This document shows, piece after piece, positions 36,501 through 48,823 of a stretch of 64,000 nt of DNA. The position numbers and the translations under genes are program-made. Every line of letters begins with the position of its first letter. The first letter of the stretch is position 1. The DNA comes from Chionis minor (Eukaryota; Chordata; Aves; Charadriiformes; Chionididae), in contig VZSF01010488.1 in the NCBI GenBank assembly GCA_013398295.1, forward strand, positions 310,001 through 374,000. The letters are read 5' to 3'. Under the pieces are notes generated by a model that was not told the origin of the DNA, made no database searches, and saw only the letters and a list, made by a program, of their open reading frames with translations.

Positions 36501-39500
36501 TAGTCTCAAATCCAGATCCTAACAGGTTTTTTTACTTTGCAATCAACGTGTAAAAAGTCTTAGGTGCAAGGTAATGTAGGGTACTAGCACAATACCCTGC
36601 AGGATCATTAAAAAATGTATTCATAGAACTATCTTTATAAAATAGCAATATTTGCTCTCACATACAAAAAGGCACGAGAAGCGTCCTAGCATCTGAGTGC
36701 CAGAAACGACTGCCCAGACCTCAGACCATAAAAATTTCTCATTTTCTGAAGACTCAAGTCCCTTTGAAGATAAAAAGGGATAAAAATATTCTGATATCAG
36801 AAATTCCCCAAGCTTAGAGAGCTCATCAGTCACAAGACTGATGGAGCAGGCTGTATCATCCATAGCAATATGTACACTCCCATTGAACCTGTCATGCAAG
36901 AGATCATCCTAAACAAAATCCTCACTTATGCATTATCATTTGTTACATCACAGGTGATTAAGATGGTTTTGTAAAATTTACATGCTACTTGCTGGCAAAC
37001 GCTGGGGTTTAATGGTGACTACTTCAAAGACAGTGTGTGACCATGGGTTTGAAAATAAAAGTGAAGAGAAAGCACTGCACTGAATAATTTCAACAGGAAA
37101 TCCAGTCAGCAGAAAAGAACTCTATCAGCTCTAACAAACCAACCGCCAAAGACCTTGTGAGCACTCATTGCCTGGGTTGGATTGCCTAGGAAAAGAAGGC
37201 AAGAGATAAAGATTTTTATATGAGGATGAAAGATCTTTGGGAACATTCATACATACCAATCACTTCCTGCACAATTTTATGCCTGGAATGTATCATCTGC
37301 ATTACATTTATTTTCAGAAGTTATTATTTTGGAAAGTTGTGACACTATGGTTTCATTCTCCAGTCTGTAAAAACAAGCTGAATAGAAGATAATGTCTCAG
37401 TCTATTGTCTTCAGCCAAGAAAGCCATCTTAAGTAAGCAAGTCACAGTAGTGAATCTAACTGAAGAGCGAACACAGTCAAGTGTGAAGGAGGTTCTTACA
37501 AAAATTTTAATAGCCAAAGCTCTCCTTTCTCACTTCTGAAAAGTCATGTGAAACATACACATGGAGAGCAAAAAAGTACCATCTACAACCACAAACAATA
37601 CTAAGAAAAACAAACAGAATTCCACAATCTCCAGGCAAACTGTAGGACACAAAATGCAGCCTGATGGTTCCTGACAAACCACCTCCAGTTCCATACTCAG
37701 CTAATCAGTTGTTAGTGTTATATTAAAATAAAACTGTAGTAGCTTAGAATTCATGACCTTAACAAGAACCTATTATTACTTGAACTTACAAAAAACCCCA
37801 AAGAATATGGTACTCCAGCACACACTCTAACCATTAAACACTTTGTATTGTTCTTTCAGAAACAAACCAAAGCTTACTATTAGTGCTACAGTTTTCAGCT
37901 GTAGAGTGGAGGTGCTATGAACGGTAACTGCTGTCCCTGTTTTTGGAGACTGCTGATGTAGCAGCATATTGACAGCTCAAAGAGAAAAGAGGTTTAGAGC
38001 AACAGAAATCCGCTTCTGTAAATCTAATTCAGTTTGCTTAATTCAAGACTCCAGATGACTCTCATGTCATCTTTATAACCCTGAGTTCTTAAATTACATG
38101 AACTGAGCAGTAGAGGAAAGATGCATTAAAACATGTAGGGAACCATGGCCAGGATCTTCTTTTGATTTTCCTCCCAATTCCTTCTCAGTTTGACAATATG
38201 TCTGCACATTTCATTGGTATTTTCCCTATTGTGATTATCCACGTTTTTAATTTTTAAAATAGATGAAAAATGTAGAAGATGGGAGAGAGTGTCTTGATTC
38301 TTTCAGCCCCATAATTTTTGGAACGCATGATTTTCCAAAATATGGGAGGTGATTCCTCTGCTGGGGTGGTTAGAAAACAAGTGGACAGAACATCCAGAAG
38401 AGCTGATATATTGAGAAGTCAGGTGATCAGCCACCAGTATGGTGAAGAATATTTTTCAGTTCTTTTTCATATTCTCCCCACATTCATGCACTATGAGATA
38501 GCAGCTCCCTTGGGTTTCAGCTCTCTCTCCACCTATCTCACTGTTTTTAATCAGAAGTTCAACCCTAGAGGAAAGAAATCTTCTCAATTAGGTTTACTGA
38601 AATGTTTACATTAGTGTGAAAATTTTTGGCCTCAGTAAATTGTTCTGGTTTTTAAGACATACCATTTCATTAAAATATACCTGAGCTGTGTAATTCTTCA
38701 AGAATCAGCTGGATCAGAAAATGCAAGATAAACTCCGACCCTGTAATGGAAGCAGAGCTACATGCAACTCACACCTCACCATAGCTCTGTGGGAACTGCA
38801 ATCAGGCTAAGTGCTGTAAAATGTAGCTGCAATTCTTTGCAGATGAAAAATTCCAGCTACAGTTATTTCTTGGATCAAAATTGAGGATAAAGAATTAGAG
38901 ACTACTCTCTTAAACGAAGAACATTTTAGCGTAATGTTTGTCAAGGTTGTCTGTCTCAGGTTTTTTCTTGTTGCTTTTATAGTTTAGGGTAAAACCAAAC
39001 TCTAACATTCTGCACACAATTTCTTCATATTCAAATGCAAAGTCTTGGACAATTCAAAATGCTGCCAAGCAGAATAATGTTATAGGCCATCTTCACTGAT
39101 AGAAGCACAGCTGGATTGAGAACCTTCACTGAGATCTCCACTAGAGCATAGGAGTACAGAGATTGTAGAAATGGCCACACAAATGTGCAATGGACAATCT
39201 GCTGTGATTTCTAAGGATACAAAATTGGACCAAATTAGAGAAAATTATAAACCCAGACTATTTAGCCATCTGTGGAGTCAAAATGCAAAGTACTGGATTA
39301 GACAAAATGTCTAATAGTTTCATTAGACTTTGAAGCTGATTTACTGTTCACTATTTCCCCCATCCATCTGGGAATAACCTGGAGACAAAAGCCTTTATCT
39401 CATGTGGAAGGACGCTAGGCTATATCATCCACAGCTCTAAGTACAGAGAGCATGTTAGGTGAAGGGGAAATGCGATAGAAGCTACAAAAAAGATAACAGA

Positions 39501-42326
39501 AGCTAACTAGACAGAAGTCTGTCTGGGGAATACATGAGGGGAAAAAAAAGGCTATTTATGCTGCTACTCTGAAGAGGTGCATACTCCATGTTTTCCAGAG
39601 TACCGCATAAACATATATGCAAAATTCAGCTTAGTGTTTGTTTCAACTCTCTCAGCTGGCCACTAGGCATAAGACTAATCCCCTATTATAGATACAGACT
39701 TTCTGAAGACCAAAAAATAGGTCCTGTTAACTGAGCCTGATTGACATCCAGACCCTCATTCTGATCTCATACTGAATATGTTTCTTCATTTTGCACACAA
39801 AAAGATGCAATATTGACTTCACTATTACTTCTGAAAACAGAATCAAAGCTTCTATCAAAAGCATTACCGCGATCCCCATCTGTTAAAAGTTAGGCAAAAG
39901 CCTATAAAATAAGCTGCATCCAACAAATATGTCATACAGTAGGATTATGGGACAGGCAAAAGTCTGAAAACCTTATTAACACAAATGGCTATGAGAGGTA
40001 ACAGGAAACCAGACATGCCCGCAGCAACAGTCATAAAACTTATTCTGAATTATGTAGTAAATGCAGAGTTATTTAAAAAATAGAGAAGCTTGTTGCTTTC
40101 TTAACACTGTGAAAGATCTTGAGGCCCTAATAGACACAGCAAATTGATCAACACATCTGTATCATTATGGAGTATGGTAGTTATTACTCATTCATTATGG
40201 TGTAGCATTCTCTAAAGCCAAATGAAGAGAACAGGAGTGAGATATTAAGAAAGGGCTGGCTAGTAGATTGACACGTGCCATTGTGTTATATTAGATAAAT
40301 TAGACCATCCAAATAGTCCTTTGAGGATAAATGGGTAGCTGCTCAAAGGAAATATCTGCACAATCTGATGAAGACATTGAAACAGCAATTCATCATTGCC
40401 TTCAATATGAATGGCAATAAAGACTGAGCAAATGACAGATGTTCTATACAAAGTCAGCCATTGCAGAGGAATGCAAGAGAAAAGAGACTTTAACTCTTTC
40501 CAGTAATGACTGAAAAAAACACCAAGCCAAAATTCCATGATTATGGAATTATTATTCCTGTAGAAAAAAAATCTTCTGTTGTTAGAATGGGCCAGTCTGC
40601 TCTGCCAAACTGCCCTGAGCACACAGCTTTGCCACAAATCGACTATAAATGAAGCTACTTTTTACCAGCAACAAACCTTGTAGCAATTACTTACTACAAG
40701 TCACTTCTTGGTTAAAGAGGAGTGTATTCCAGCACAAGAACCATGGCACCACTGGAAGTGGCTGGAAAGAGTGAGGAACATGCCTCATTTATCCACCAGC
40801 TTAATTCAAAATGTTGCTGGAAGAAAGTTTACAGAAGGTAAAGAAGTCTCAGCTTCACGCTAGTTCTGCAAGTGATTCTCAAAGAGACATTAAACCACCC
40901 ATGCCTACTGATCCACTCTTGCATTGTTCCTTTTCATCATGTCACATCTACTCCTTTCTTCTCCCCAACCGAGCTCCAAAACTGTGAGTTGTGTGTCCTT
41001 TGAGAGCCAAGAAATGATTCAGAGAGGACCACAAAGTCTGAAGGGGTCAGTTCATGATGGTTTAAGCCAATCCAAGATTGCTTTGCTGTCAAAAAGAACA
41101 ATCCCCCTTCCCATGGCCTCGGGAAGGCCTCCTCCTTTCCATCAGGTCTAGCACCAAATGGAGACATGCAGTGAGTCACATCAGTTTACTGACCCAAAGG
41201 AAAACTGTTTTTTGGAGGGTTAGTTTTCAGTGTAAGCCATCACACAGTCACGTGCTCACTAACGCCAGCACAACAAGCGGGCAGGGCTGAAAGGAAGAGC
41301 AGGACCACCCTTTTCTTCATGCTGGTCGTAGACTAGCATAAGCTAAACATAGCACTACTGCCTTGGAAGAAACACTGTTATTTAGCAGCAGTTCAGTTCT
41401 CCCCAGAGAGGAGAAGTGAAAAGTTACTGTTAATTAGTATCTGCAAGTGTTTACACTAACCAGGGGACTACTAAATGCTTGTAATTTCTGGCAGAAGCTC
41501 AGATCCTGAAGGACCAAGTGCATATTTACAACATCAGCCAATGATTAGAATTGATTGTCTTTCCCCAACTTTGTGGAACTGAGCTGCTGCCACACACCCA
41601 GATCACACAGATGCAGGGGAGCCCAAAGAGGTCTCGCAGCTTCAGAAAGCTTCAAATAAGGGTTCATCCACCAGACAAGAACAGCTCTTCTTTCCAGGGA
41701 GGAGGACCCAGAAAGAGGCTGAAGTTGAGTGTTCCTGCAGACTGTGGAATATCAGCGATTTTCCATTTTTTAATAGTTCTGGCTAAAGATGCTAGCAGTT
41801 TTCATGTAAAGGTTTCTTGATGTTTCAGCAGTCAGTGCCGCCTCATAGGAAAACTTAGATGGCCTGCAGTAGCAACACTCAGAGCAATCAAGAGTATTCT
41901 GTAAACTAGAGACTGTTGCTCTTTCTAGCAGGGGAAGATATTAGGTCACTGTGGGCCATACATCACCTCTGCAATGCGAGGACAAGCACCCTGGCTCACA
42001 GTAAGCCATTCAACCTCTTTGCACAGCTTACAGACTCAGGTTTTCCAGGTAAAATTGCAGGGCTTGAAGGAAAATGAGGTTTACCGGTGTGGCAAGCAAT
42101 AGGATTTTTGCATGTTTCATTGAAGATGGCAAAATCCCAGGTCTTGACTATGGAAAAAATTCCTGGAACTAAGTCAGGGGAAAAGGTCATACAAAATATC
42201 GAAAATCAGTGAATGCCTGTACACCCCTACTTGAACACCACCAAGCCAGTGTCAAGAAAGCTTTCAGTGCATCAGTGTTGGGATTTTCTTATTTATGCAA
42301 AACATCAGCACCTTCCAAAACAAACT

Positions 42327-42345
42327 GTTCTTCTTCTTCTTCTTG
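42327..42345. repeat. (TTC)n microsatellite
   Basis: Six TTC/CTT units in a row, directly readable. Confidence 0.8.
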
Positions 42346-44454
42346 CAAAAGAACATGAAAATGTTTCCCTTCCTTTAATTATCTTAGCAACTAAAAGGTA
42401 GAATATTGAAATTAACTAGAGAACATTTTGTGCTTTCTCTATTCCCAAATATTTCCTTGCTTCTCACTTGTTCATCTCCTTTTTCATGGGCATGTAAGCT
42501 AATTCTTCAAAGGTACTGATCAGCAAAGACCCTTTTAAGTGCCAAGGTTTTCAAAATCTCATTTCCCAGAAATTTTATAGACATGCATTATAATGCTTGC
42601 CAATATCACCCCAGATGAGAATTTTGGTAAAGATGGACCTTAATTAATATTTAAATGGAGTATTACATAGTGAAGGTGTTTATTTTAGTCTACGAAGCAG
42701 TCTGCAACAGTTGGGACTTACTAGAGAGGAGGTTTTTTTCCTAGCCCAGCCAGCAGCTGATATTTCCATATTCCAGATTTCTAACTGTGTATTGTATTGT
42801 CAGAATGACAGTCTAACTGTAGTGCTATCACCAACATGGAATACAAATGGGGAGTCAGCTTGATATGTTAAAGAGACAACCAGTGAAAAGAAGCATAAGC
42901 AATTAATTTTGGAATGTTGCATTTACGGAATTTACTCATTAGTCAAATATAAAATTATTGTGCTTTTTTTTTTCATGAACTGAATGCTTTATTTTTTTTA
43001 AATAGCCTGTTGTTAGTCAATTTTATCTTTATCATATATAACAACAGTGACAATATGAAATTCAGGATTTTCATTATATTAAATCTCATCACAGAATAAA
43101 TTATTTGCTTTGGAGTCAGACCTGTTGGTAAGTTGGTCATCATTTCCATCATCCACCAGGAAGATTCAATTCTCTTGTCCTAGCTCCTACCATAAAACTA
43201 CCATTCTGTATCTTTTGCCAGAGGCAGTCCTTGAGATCCAAATCATTGGAGAGCAAAGATGTGTTATGGGGAGGCATCACTGTACGCTTGGTTTAGATAT
43301 TTCTAGGCATTTGGTCACTGTCTATATGGGTAAATGCTATGGAGCCAGACGTACCTTTAGATTTGATACAGTGACACAGGCTGGACAACTTATGATTCAC
43401 ATTAATATCTGTCCTCTGCAGCAACCTGCACAGCACCATAACTCAAAGATCACAAACAGAGCTATTTCAGTAGCAGAAGAAAATTAGTAAGGATCCCAAG
43501 AGCAGCCGACCTGTGGTAGTGATTGTCAGTAGAGATACACTGGTTTAATGTCCTTAGCCTATCCCAAATGCCACACTGAAAATTAATCTTAACTTTTTTC
43601 ACTCAAGTATGACATTACCACAGGGTGAGGAATTTCTAGGCAAAGTTGTTGCTCAGCTTGCACCACTTTCATCTTACCACATTTACAGCATGTTAGCAAC
43701 TAAAAAAGCTTTATTTTCAGAAGTGGAATATATTTAATTATGAAAATGACATATTGCTTTGTCTTTCTTTTTCAGAGCTGTGAGGCGACAGTGCAATTTG
43801 GAGAAAACAGGAATTGGAGAGTTCAGGCTCAAAGATACACGTGTAGACCTCCATGTAGATTAGCAGGGACAGATGTTAGGTCAGCTATGGCCAGACTGAG
43901 CAGTAAAGATCATCTGTTCTAAACAACCATGGATAAGTACTGCAGGAAGAGCATTTTCAGAGATAAAATGGCAGTTATGCAGAAACTGTGTTAAAATCTA
44001 CTAGTCAGTAAGGAGAAGACTCTCCCATGTCCCCGCTCTCAAGTACTACGGAGAATTTCTTCATAAAGTCTGCTTTCTTATGCTTTACATTGGGATAACT
44101 GAAACTTATTTTTATTTCTGTTTACCATTAGTTGACTTCAAAGGTATTTTATAAATTAGGAGTTTCTGACAGTCAAAGCATCTGTTTCCTTTATGGTCTG
44201 TTTTTATTTGCTACAAGATTTTCTCATGGAAACTCTCTTTCAAGATTTTTTTACATTCCTAATTTTGAACATGTGAAAAGAAAAGCATACACAGAATATT
44301 AATCAAGCCCTAATTCTGTCTTTAAGGTCAAACAGAATTTTTGAAGCTGATATATCTGACAAAGGATTAAGACTAGAAGAGTCATATCTGCATCTTAAAA
44401 GTAGATTTGAGAAATGCCAAATGATTCCAGTTCTCACCAGAAAGCCAAGAGAAA

Positions 44455-45480
44455 ACACCTTTGCAGTGAACACTGGATGGGGAAGAAACAGGAAGAACTG
44501 GAGATCTGTCTGCAGTTGCAGGGCCGTGATCTCATAGCAATTACTGAGACATGGTGGGATAGCTCACGTGACTGGAATACTGTCATGACTGGCTATGTTC
44601 TCTTCAGAAAAGACAGGCCAGCAAGGCGAGGTGGTGGAGATGCTCTTTTTGTGAGAGAGCAACTGGAATGTATCGAACTTTCCCTGGCTGGAGGGATGAA
44701 GATACTGTTGAGAGCTTGTGGGTTAGGATTAAAGTCCAGGCTAACAGGAGAGACACCGTTGTGGGGGCCTATTACAGGCCACCTGATCAGGATGGGGAAG
44801 CAGATGAGGCCTTCTACAGACTGTTGAGAGTTGGCTCACAGTCACAGGCCTTGGTCCTCATGGGGGACTTCAGCCACCCTGATATCTGATGGGAAGGCTA
44901 CACAGCCAGGCTTGTACAGTCCAGGAGGTTCCTCCAGTGTGTTATTGATGATAACTTTTTGACTCAGGACGTGGAAGCGCCAACAAGGAGAGGTGCACTA
45001 CTGGACTTAGTACTGACAAACAAAGATGGATTGGTGGAGGACATTAAGGTTGGGGGCAGTCTCACTAAACTGCTTAAGTTGGTTAAGGTTGGAGCCTTGG
45101 CTGCAATGACCATGAGAAGATAGAGTTCAGGATTAGGTGTAGTAGGCATAAAAAGACAAGTAGGGTTGCAACCCTGGACTTTAGAAGGGCTAACTTTGGT
45201 CTCTTCAAGAAACTGCTTGGAGAAATCCCATGGGTTAGGGCTCTAGAGGGTAGGGGGGTTCAAGAGAGCTGGTTGATTTTCAAGTATCGCTTCCTCCAAG
45301 CTCAGGATCGGTGCATCCCTAAGAGCAAGAAATCAGGCAAGGGAAGCAGGAAACCTGCATGGTTAAGCAGGGAGTTCCTGAAAAAGCTCAAGTGGAAGAA
45401 GGAAGTTTACAGTATGTGGAAGAAGGGACTGACCACTTGGGAAGATTAGAAGAATGCCATCAGAGTATGAAGAGTTGAAA
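44455..45480 (+). pseudogene. CR1 ORF2 endonuclease domain (broken)
   Basis: An apurinic-like endonuclease domain as in all CR1 ORF2 proteins. Visible landmarks are the ITETWWD block with its catalytic Glu codon at 44546-44548; GYVLFRKDR; a frame change near 44680-44700; VGAYYRPPDQ; and GDFS-HPDI at 44863-44886, where the usual Asn of GDFN reads Ser. Next is a stop at 44887-44889 in place of the Cys of HPDICW. After it, LLDLVLTNKDGLVED is followed by a 39-bp insertion (about 45054-45092), then NDHEK, equivalent to the SDHE catalytic histidine block, in a shifted frame. The linker is open to stops at 45447-45449 and 45468-45470. The intact enzyme nicks target DNA for retrotransposition; this one cannot. 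Confidence 0.88.
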
Positions 45481-45481
45481 C

Positions 45482-47116
45482 GAGGCAAGCCAAGGCCCCC
45501 TTGGAATTAAATCTGGCAAAGGATGTCAAGGTCAACAGGAAGGGGTTGTTTAAGTACATTAGAAGCAAAAGAAAAACTAGAGAGAATGTGGGCCCACTAT
45601 TGAATGAGATGGGAGCCATGGTGACAGATGATGCAGAGAAGGCAGAGTTACTGAATGCCTTCTTTGCTTCAGTCTTCACTGCTCAGGCCAGCCCTCAGGA
45701 GCCCCAGATTTTACAGGTAACAGGGAAAGTCTGGAGGAAGGAAGACTCTCCCTTGGTTGAGAAGGATAAAGTTAGAGACCAAATAAGTAAACTGGATATC
45801 CGTAAGTCCATGGATCCTGATGGGATGCACCTGCGAGTGCTGAGGGAGCTGGCAGAAGTCATTGCTGGGCCACTGTCCATCATCTTTGAAAGGTCCTGGA
45901 GAACAGGCAAGGTGCCTGAGGACTGGAGGAAAGCCAATGTCATTCCAGTCTTCAAAAAGGGCAAGAAGGAACATCCAGGAAACTACAGGCCAGTCAGCCT
46001 CACCTCCATCCCTGGAAAGATGATGAAACAGCTTGTTCTGGGTGTCATCTCCAAGCATCTGGAGGAAAAGGAGGTTATCAGAAGTAGTCAACATGGATTC
46101 ACCAAAAGGAAGTCATGTCTGACTAATCTGATAGCCTTTTACAATGGCATGACTGGATGGATAGATGAGGGGAGAGCAGTGGATGTTGTCTACCTTGACT
46201 TTAGCAAGTCTTTTGATACCATCTCCCACAGCATCCCCATAAGCAAGCTTAGGAAATGTGGGTTAGATGAATGGACAGTGGGGTGGATTGAAAACTGGCT
46301 GGCAGGTAGAGCTCAGAGGGTTGTGATCAGTGGGGCAGAGTCTAGTTGGAAGCCTGTAACTAGGCGGTGTTCCTAGCAACTAGTGGTGTTCCTCAGGGGT
46401 CAGTGCTGGGTCCAGTCCTGTTCAACGTATTCATCAATGACCTGGATGAAGGGATGGAGTGTACCATCAGCAAGTTTGCTGATGACACGAAGCTGGGAGG
46501 GGTGGCTGACACACCAGAAGGCCATGCTGCCATTCAGCATGACCTGGACAGGCTGGAGACTTTGGCACAGAGAAAGCATATGGAATTCAACAAAGGCAAG
46601 TGTAGGGTCCTGCACCTGGGGAAGAATAACCCCATGCAGCGGCACAGGTTGGAGACTGACCTGCTGGAAAGCAGCTCTGCAGAGAGGCATCTGGGAGTCC
46701 TAGTGGACAACAAGTTGACCATGAGCCAGCGATGTGCCCTTGTGGTCCAGAAGGCCAATGGCATCCTGGGGTGCATCAAGAAGAGTGTGGCAAGCAGGTC
46801 GAGGGAGGTCATCCTCCCCCTTTACTCTGCCCTGGTGAGCCCACAACTCAAGTACTGTGTCCAGTTCTGGGCTCCCCAGTTTAAGAAGGACAGGGAACTG
46901 CTGGAGAGGGTACAGGAAAGGGCTACAAAGATGATTAGGGCACTGGAACATCTTTCTTACAAAGAAAGGCTGAGGGAGTTGGGTCTTTTTAGACTGGAGA
47001 AGAGAAGGCTGAGGGGGAATCTTATCAATGCTTACAAATACTCAATGGGAGGGTGCCTGGAGGAGGGGGCCAGTCTCTTTTCAGTGGTGCCCAGTGATAG
47101 GACAAGAGGCAACAGT
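45482..47116 (+). pseudogene. CR1 ORF2 reverse transcriptase (broken)
   Basis: The reverse transcriptase runs from the linker (KSMDPDGMHLRVLREL) through NYRPVSLTSIPGK, SSQHGFTKRKSCLTN, and YLDFSKSFDT (first catalytic Asp codon at 46197-46199). It continues through [13 protein letters not shown] (from 46385) to FADDTKL (46475-46495, the catalytic Asp pair), then [11 protein letters not shown] and the C-terminal [17 protein letters not shown] block. One frame covers 45501-46376 and a second 46367-47116. The change is caused by a small duplication at 46358-46393. All catalytic residues are otherwise still present, so the copy is moderately young. Confidence 0.93.
46358..46393 (+). repeat. 20-bp tandem duplication in CR1 ORF2
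   Basis: aactaggcggtgttcct at 46358-46374 and aactagtggtgttcct at 46378-46393 are adjacent near-copies at a spacing of 20 bp. CR1 normally has a single 'aac..(t)agtggtgttcctcag' here. Twenty extra bases shift the frame and put a TAG just before the GVPQG motif. Confidence 0.75.
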
Positions 47117-48330
47117 TCCAAAACATTTGGTGACCAAATATCACTTAAGAAATTGGGCAATATTTGTGTCTTGCAGCATATTAGTGTGAGCTCCGTTGTC
47201 CATTTTTATCTTTCAGTTTCCTCATTGAGACTACTGTCCTGGGGATCAAAGAATAGACTTGTTTCTCTCAGACTTCAGCTGATAGCATGGTACCACCATA
47301 TTGATTAGTGAAGGAAGAAATCATGTTTGGTCCTGCTGCTGGCTTCTTTTTGGGGAAGGATGCATTAGTACTAATGTGCTAATCTCCTTTGGAAAGGAGA
47401 TAGGAGATAAAAGCCTCCTCCCAAGGAGAAAACATTGAAAAGGTCATATTTTTATAGCAAACTGAAGAGCAGATATAAGCATAGAGGCAATTTTGTGCCA
47501 AATCCTATTTTCAGTGCTTTGTTTTTGTTTTTCTGAAGCAAAATATAGTCTGAGCTGATTTTTTTCATTTTTCTGCTCAGTCCATGGTTTACCACCTTTC
47601 ATGATGAATAAGGTAAAATGTGGCCGTTTTTCATGAAAAACTGCCTTTTGCACCTTAAAGAAAATGTCCATGTAATTTTTTGCATACTGCTTGGTCAAAA
47701 AAGAGTTATTTGGCAAGCTTCAGATGCTGTATTTATATAGGCAAAGAGGAAGATTTCATACTTGACTGAGTTTGGAAGTAGCAGATAAACAAATGCGTTC
47801 ACACATAAAACCGACATATTCTAGAACATAAGTCATGGCCACATCTATGGGCCTACATGGAACATGACATTTCTAACAGTCCTGATTTAACGCTCTGATG
47901 CAAAAGGACTACAAGTATGCTTAAGAAAGTTGAGGCTTCGGGTACTGATCCAGTTCTATGAAGTCAACAAGTAGTCTCTGGGTATTGCATTAGCTACAAA
48001 ATACATAGAAAATGCATCCGGGCATCCTGGGAAGTGCTGAAATGTGTGTAACAAAACAACTTCCCTGTCTTTTTAGCACTTCTGATCAAACCTTACCATT
48101 ATGGAAACACAGACATAGTTAGGTTACTGATTACATACTCAACTAGTTATTAAAAAAACTCCACCACCATGCCATTTTCTCTAAAATATCATACTACACA
48201 TTACAATTTACTATTTTTGCTCTTTAGAGGCTTACATTTTTAAATGAAGGAATAAAAAAAAAAAAAAAAGGAAAAAACCACCATTTAAAATCATATTTTT
48301 GTGACATTAGGTTAAGAAATTCACACTCAC
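47117..48330. other. stretch beyond the CR1 breakpoint
   Basis: No supported gene. Unique-looking AT-rich sequence begins at the CR1 breakpoint. A minus-strand frame at 47444-47716 (90 codons) is Lys-rich and shows no motifs. A 16-base A run lies at 48254-48269. Confidence 0.45.
48254..48269. repeat. poly(A) run
   Basis: Sixteen consecutive A, followed by gg and six more A. No recognisable retroposon precedes it. Confidence 0.8.
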
Positions 48331-48406
48331 CAAAACATCAAGCAATTCAAAGTTTTGATTCCCGTGGCAAATGCAACATCCACACTGCATGTAGGCCTGA
48401 AAATAG
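48331..48406 (-). CDS. candidate small coding exon, function unknown
   Basis: Minus-strand block of 76 bp. It is preceded by a strong acceptor (acactttctttggcag) and followed by a strong donor (gtgagtgtga). Two frames stay open. One enters with one leftover base and reads YFQAYMQCGCCICHGNQNFE..., with four Cys in six residues, and ends on a codon boundary. The other joins in frame to the exon candidate at 48650-48823 across a 243-bp intron but gives no such motif. I do not recognise the protein. The CxCCxC cluster echoes the one in the neighbouring exon candidate, so the two may be related modules. A spliced non-coding RNA, or chance, is also possible. Confidence 0.3.
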
Positions 48407-48649
48407 CTGCCAAAGAAAGTGTTAGAAATTCTCTTCAAGGTAAAAGGGGACTAAGTTAAAATTCCTGTGAGAATCATCACTTTGAATTCCTTGACTCTTC
48501 TGTGCAGGTACATTCTTATCATGACATTGCACAGACACACTTTTTTGCATTTCATACTACACTTCCACTACATTTGTAACACCAGAATATTTCACTGTGA
48601 ATGTTAAGCACTGGGATTCTAATACCTTGTTCTTATGGAAAAGGCTTAC

Positions 48650-48823
48650 CAGAGCAGAAGCTGAGCCGTATTAATTTATTGTCATGATGAAGGGGATACT
48701 GAGAATCAGAACTGACACTAACTCTTTCTATTTTCTCCACTACTTTTTGATTGCAATCATTGTGGTCTCCACAGATGTCATATCCATAACAGGCACACCA
48801 GCATTTGAAGCAGTTTAGTGAGG
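48650..48823 (-). CDS. candidate Cys-rich exon, function unknown
   Basis: Minus-strand block of 174 bp between a good acceptor (gaattgttttccag) and a good donor (ggtaagcctt). Only one of its three frames is open. It enters with two bases left over and leaves with one (phase 1 to phase 1), so it is a symmetric 58-codon exon of the kind usual for extracellular modules. The product begins SLNCFKCWCACYGYDICGD, followed by HNDCNQ, with six Cys within 20 residues, and ends LIRLSFCS. No TM segment is seen. I do not recognise the family. The Cys spacing vaguely recalls the ectodomain of small one-pass membrane proteins such as TMEM156, but that is a guess. No matching first or last exon was found, so it could also be a chance exon. 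Confidence 0.38.

Larger units (their letters stand above)
32406..44454. other. long gene-free stretch
   Basis: No supported gene in 12 kb. (CAAA)n lies at 33527-33549, a duplicated atattatta at about 33323-33341, and (TTC)n at 42327-42345. A 125-codon open frame at 43110-43487 (plus) and another at 40260-40637 (minus) show no motif, no start context and no clear splice frame. Confidence 0.45.
44455..47116 (+). mobile_element. large CR1 LINE copy lacking both ends
   Basis: About 2.66 kb of a CR1 retrotransposon holding most of ORF2: an endonuclease domain at the 5' side, a linker, the reverse transcriptase and part of the C-terminal domain. ORF1 and the 5' untranslated region are absent, the usual 5' truncation. 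Unusually, the 3' end is also missing. Homology stops at about 47116 in the segment matching 'ggacaagaggcaa', about 250 bp short of the terminal repeat, so the final 60 to 70 codons and the 3' untranslated region have been lost. A later deletion or breakpoint best explains that, because LINE insertion itself starts from the 3' end. At least three in-frame stops and several frame changes show that it is dead. Confidence 0.95.

Noticed and set aside
40260..40637. 125-codon minus-strand frame
   Set aside because: AT-rich, with no motif and no convincing splice sites in phase. Treated as a chance frame.
43762..43922. Strong acceptor (ttgtctttctttttcag) followed by an open frame of about 47 codons
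   Set aside because: No donor, poly(A) signal or recognisable protein. Acceptors of this quality occur by chance in T-rich DNA.
45711..46094. 127-codon minus-strand frame
   Set aside because: It is the antisense shadow of the CR1 reverse transcriptase.
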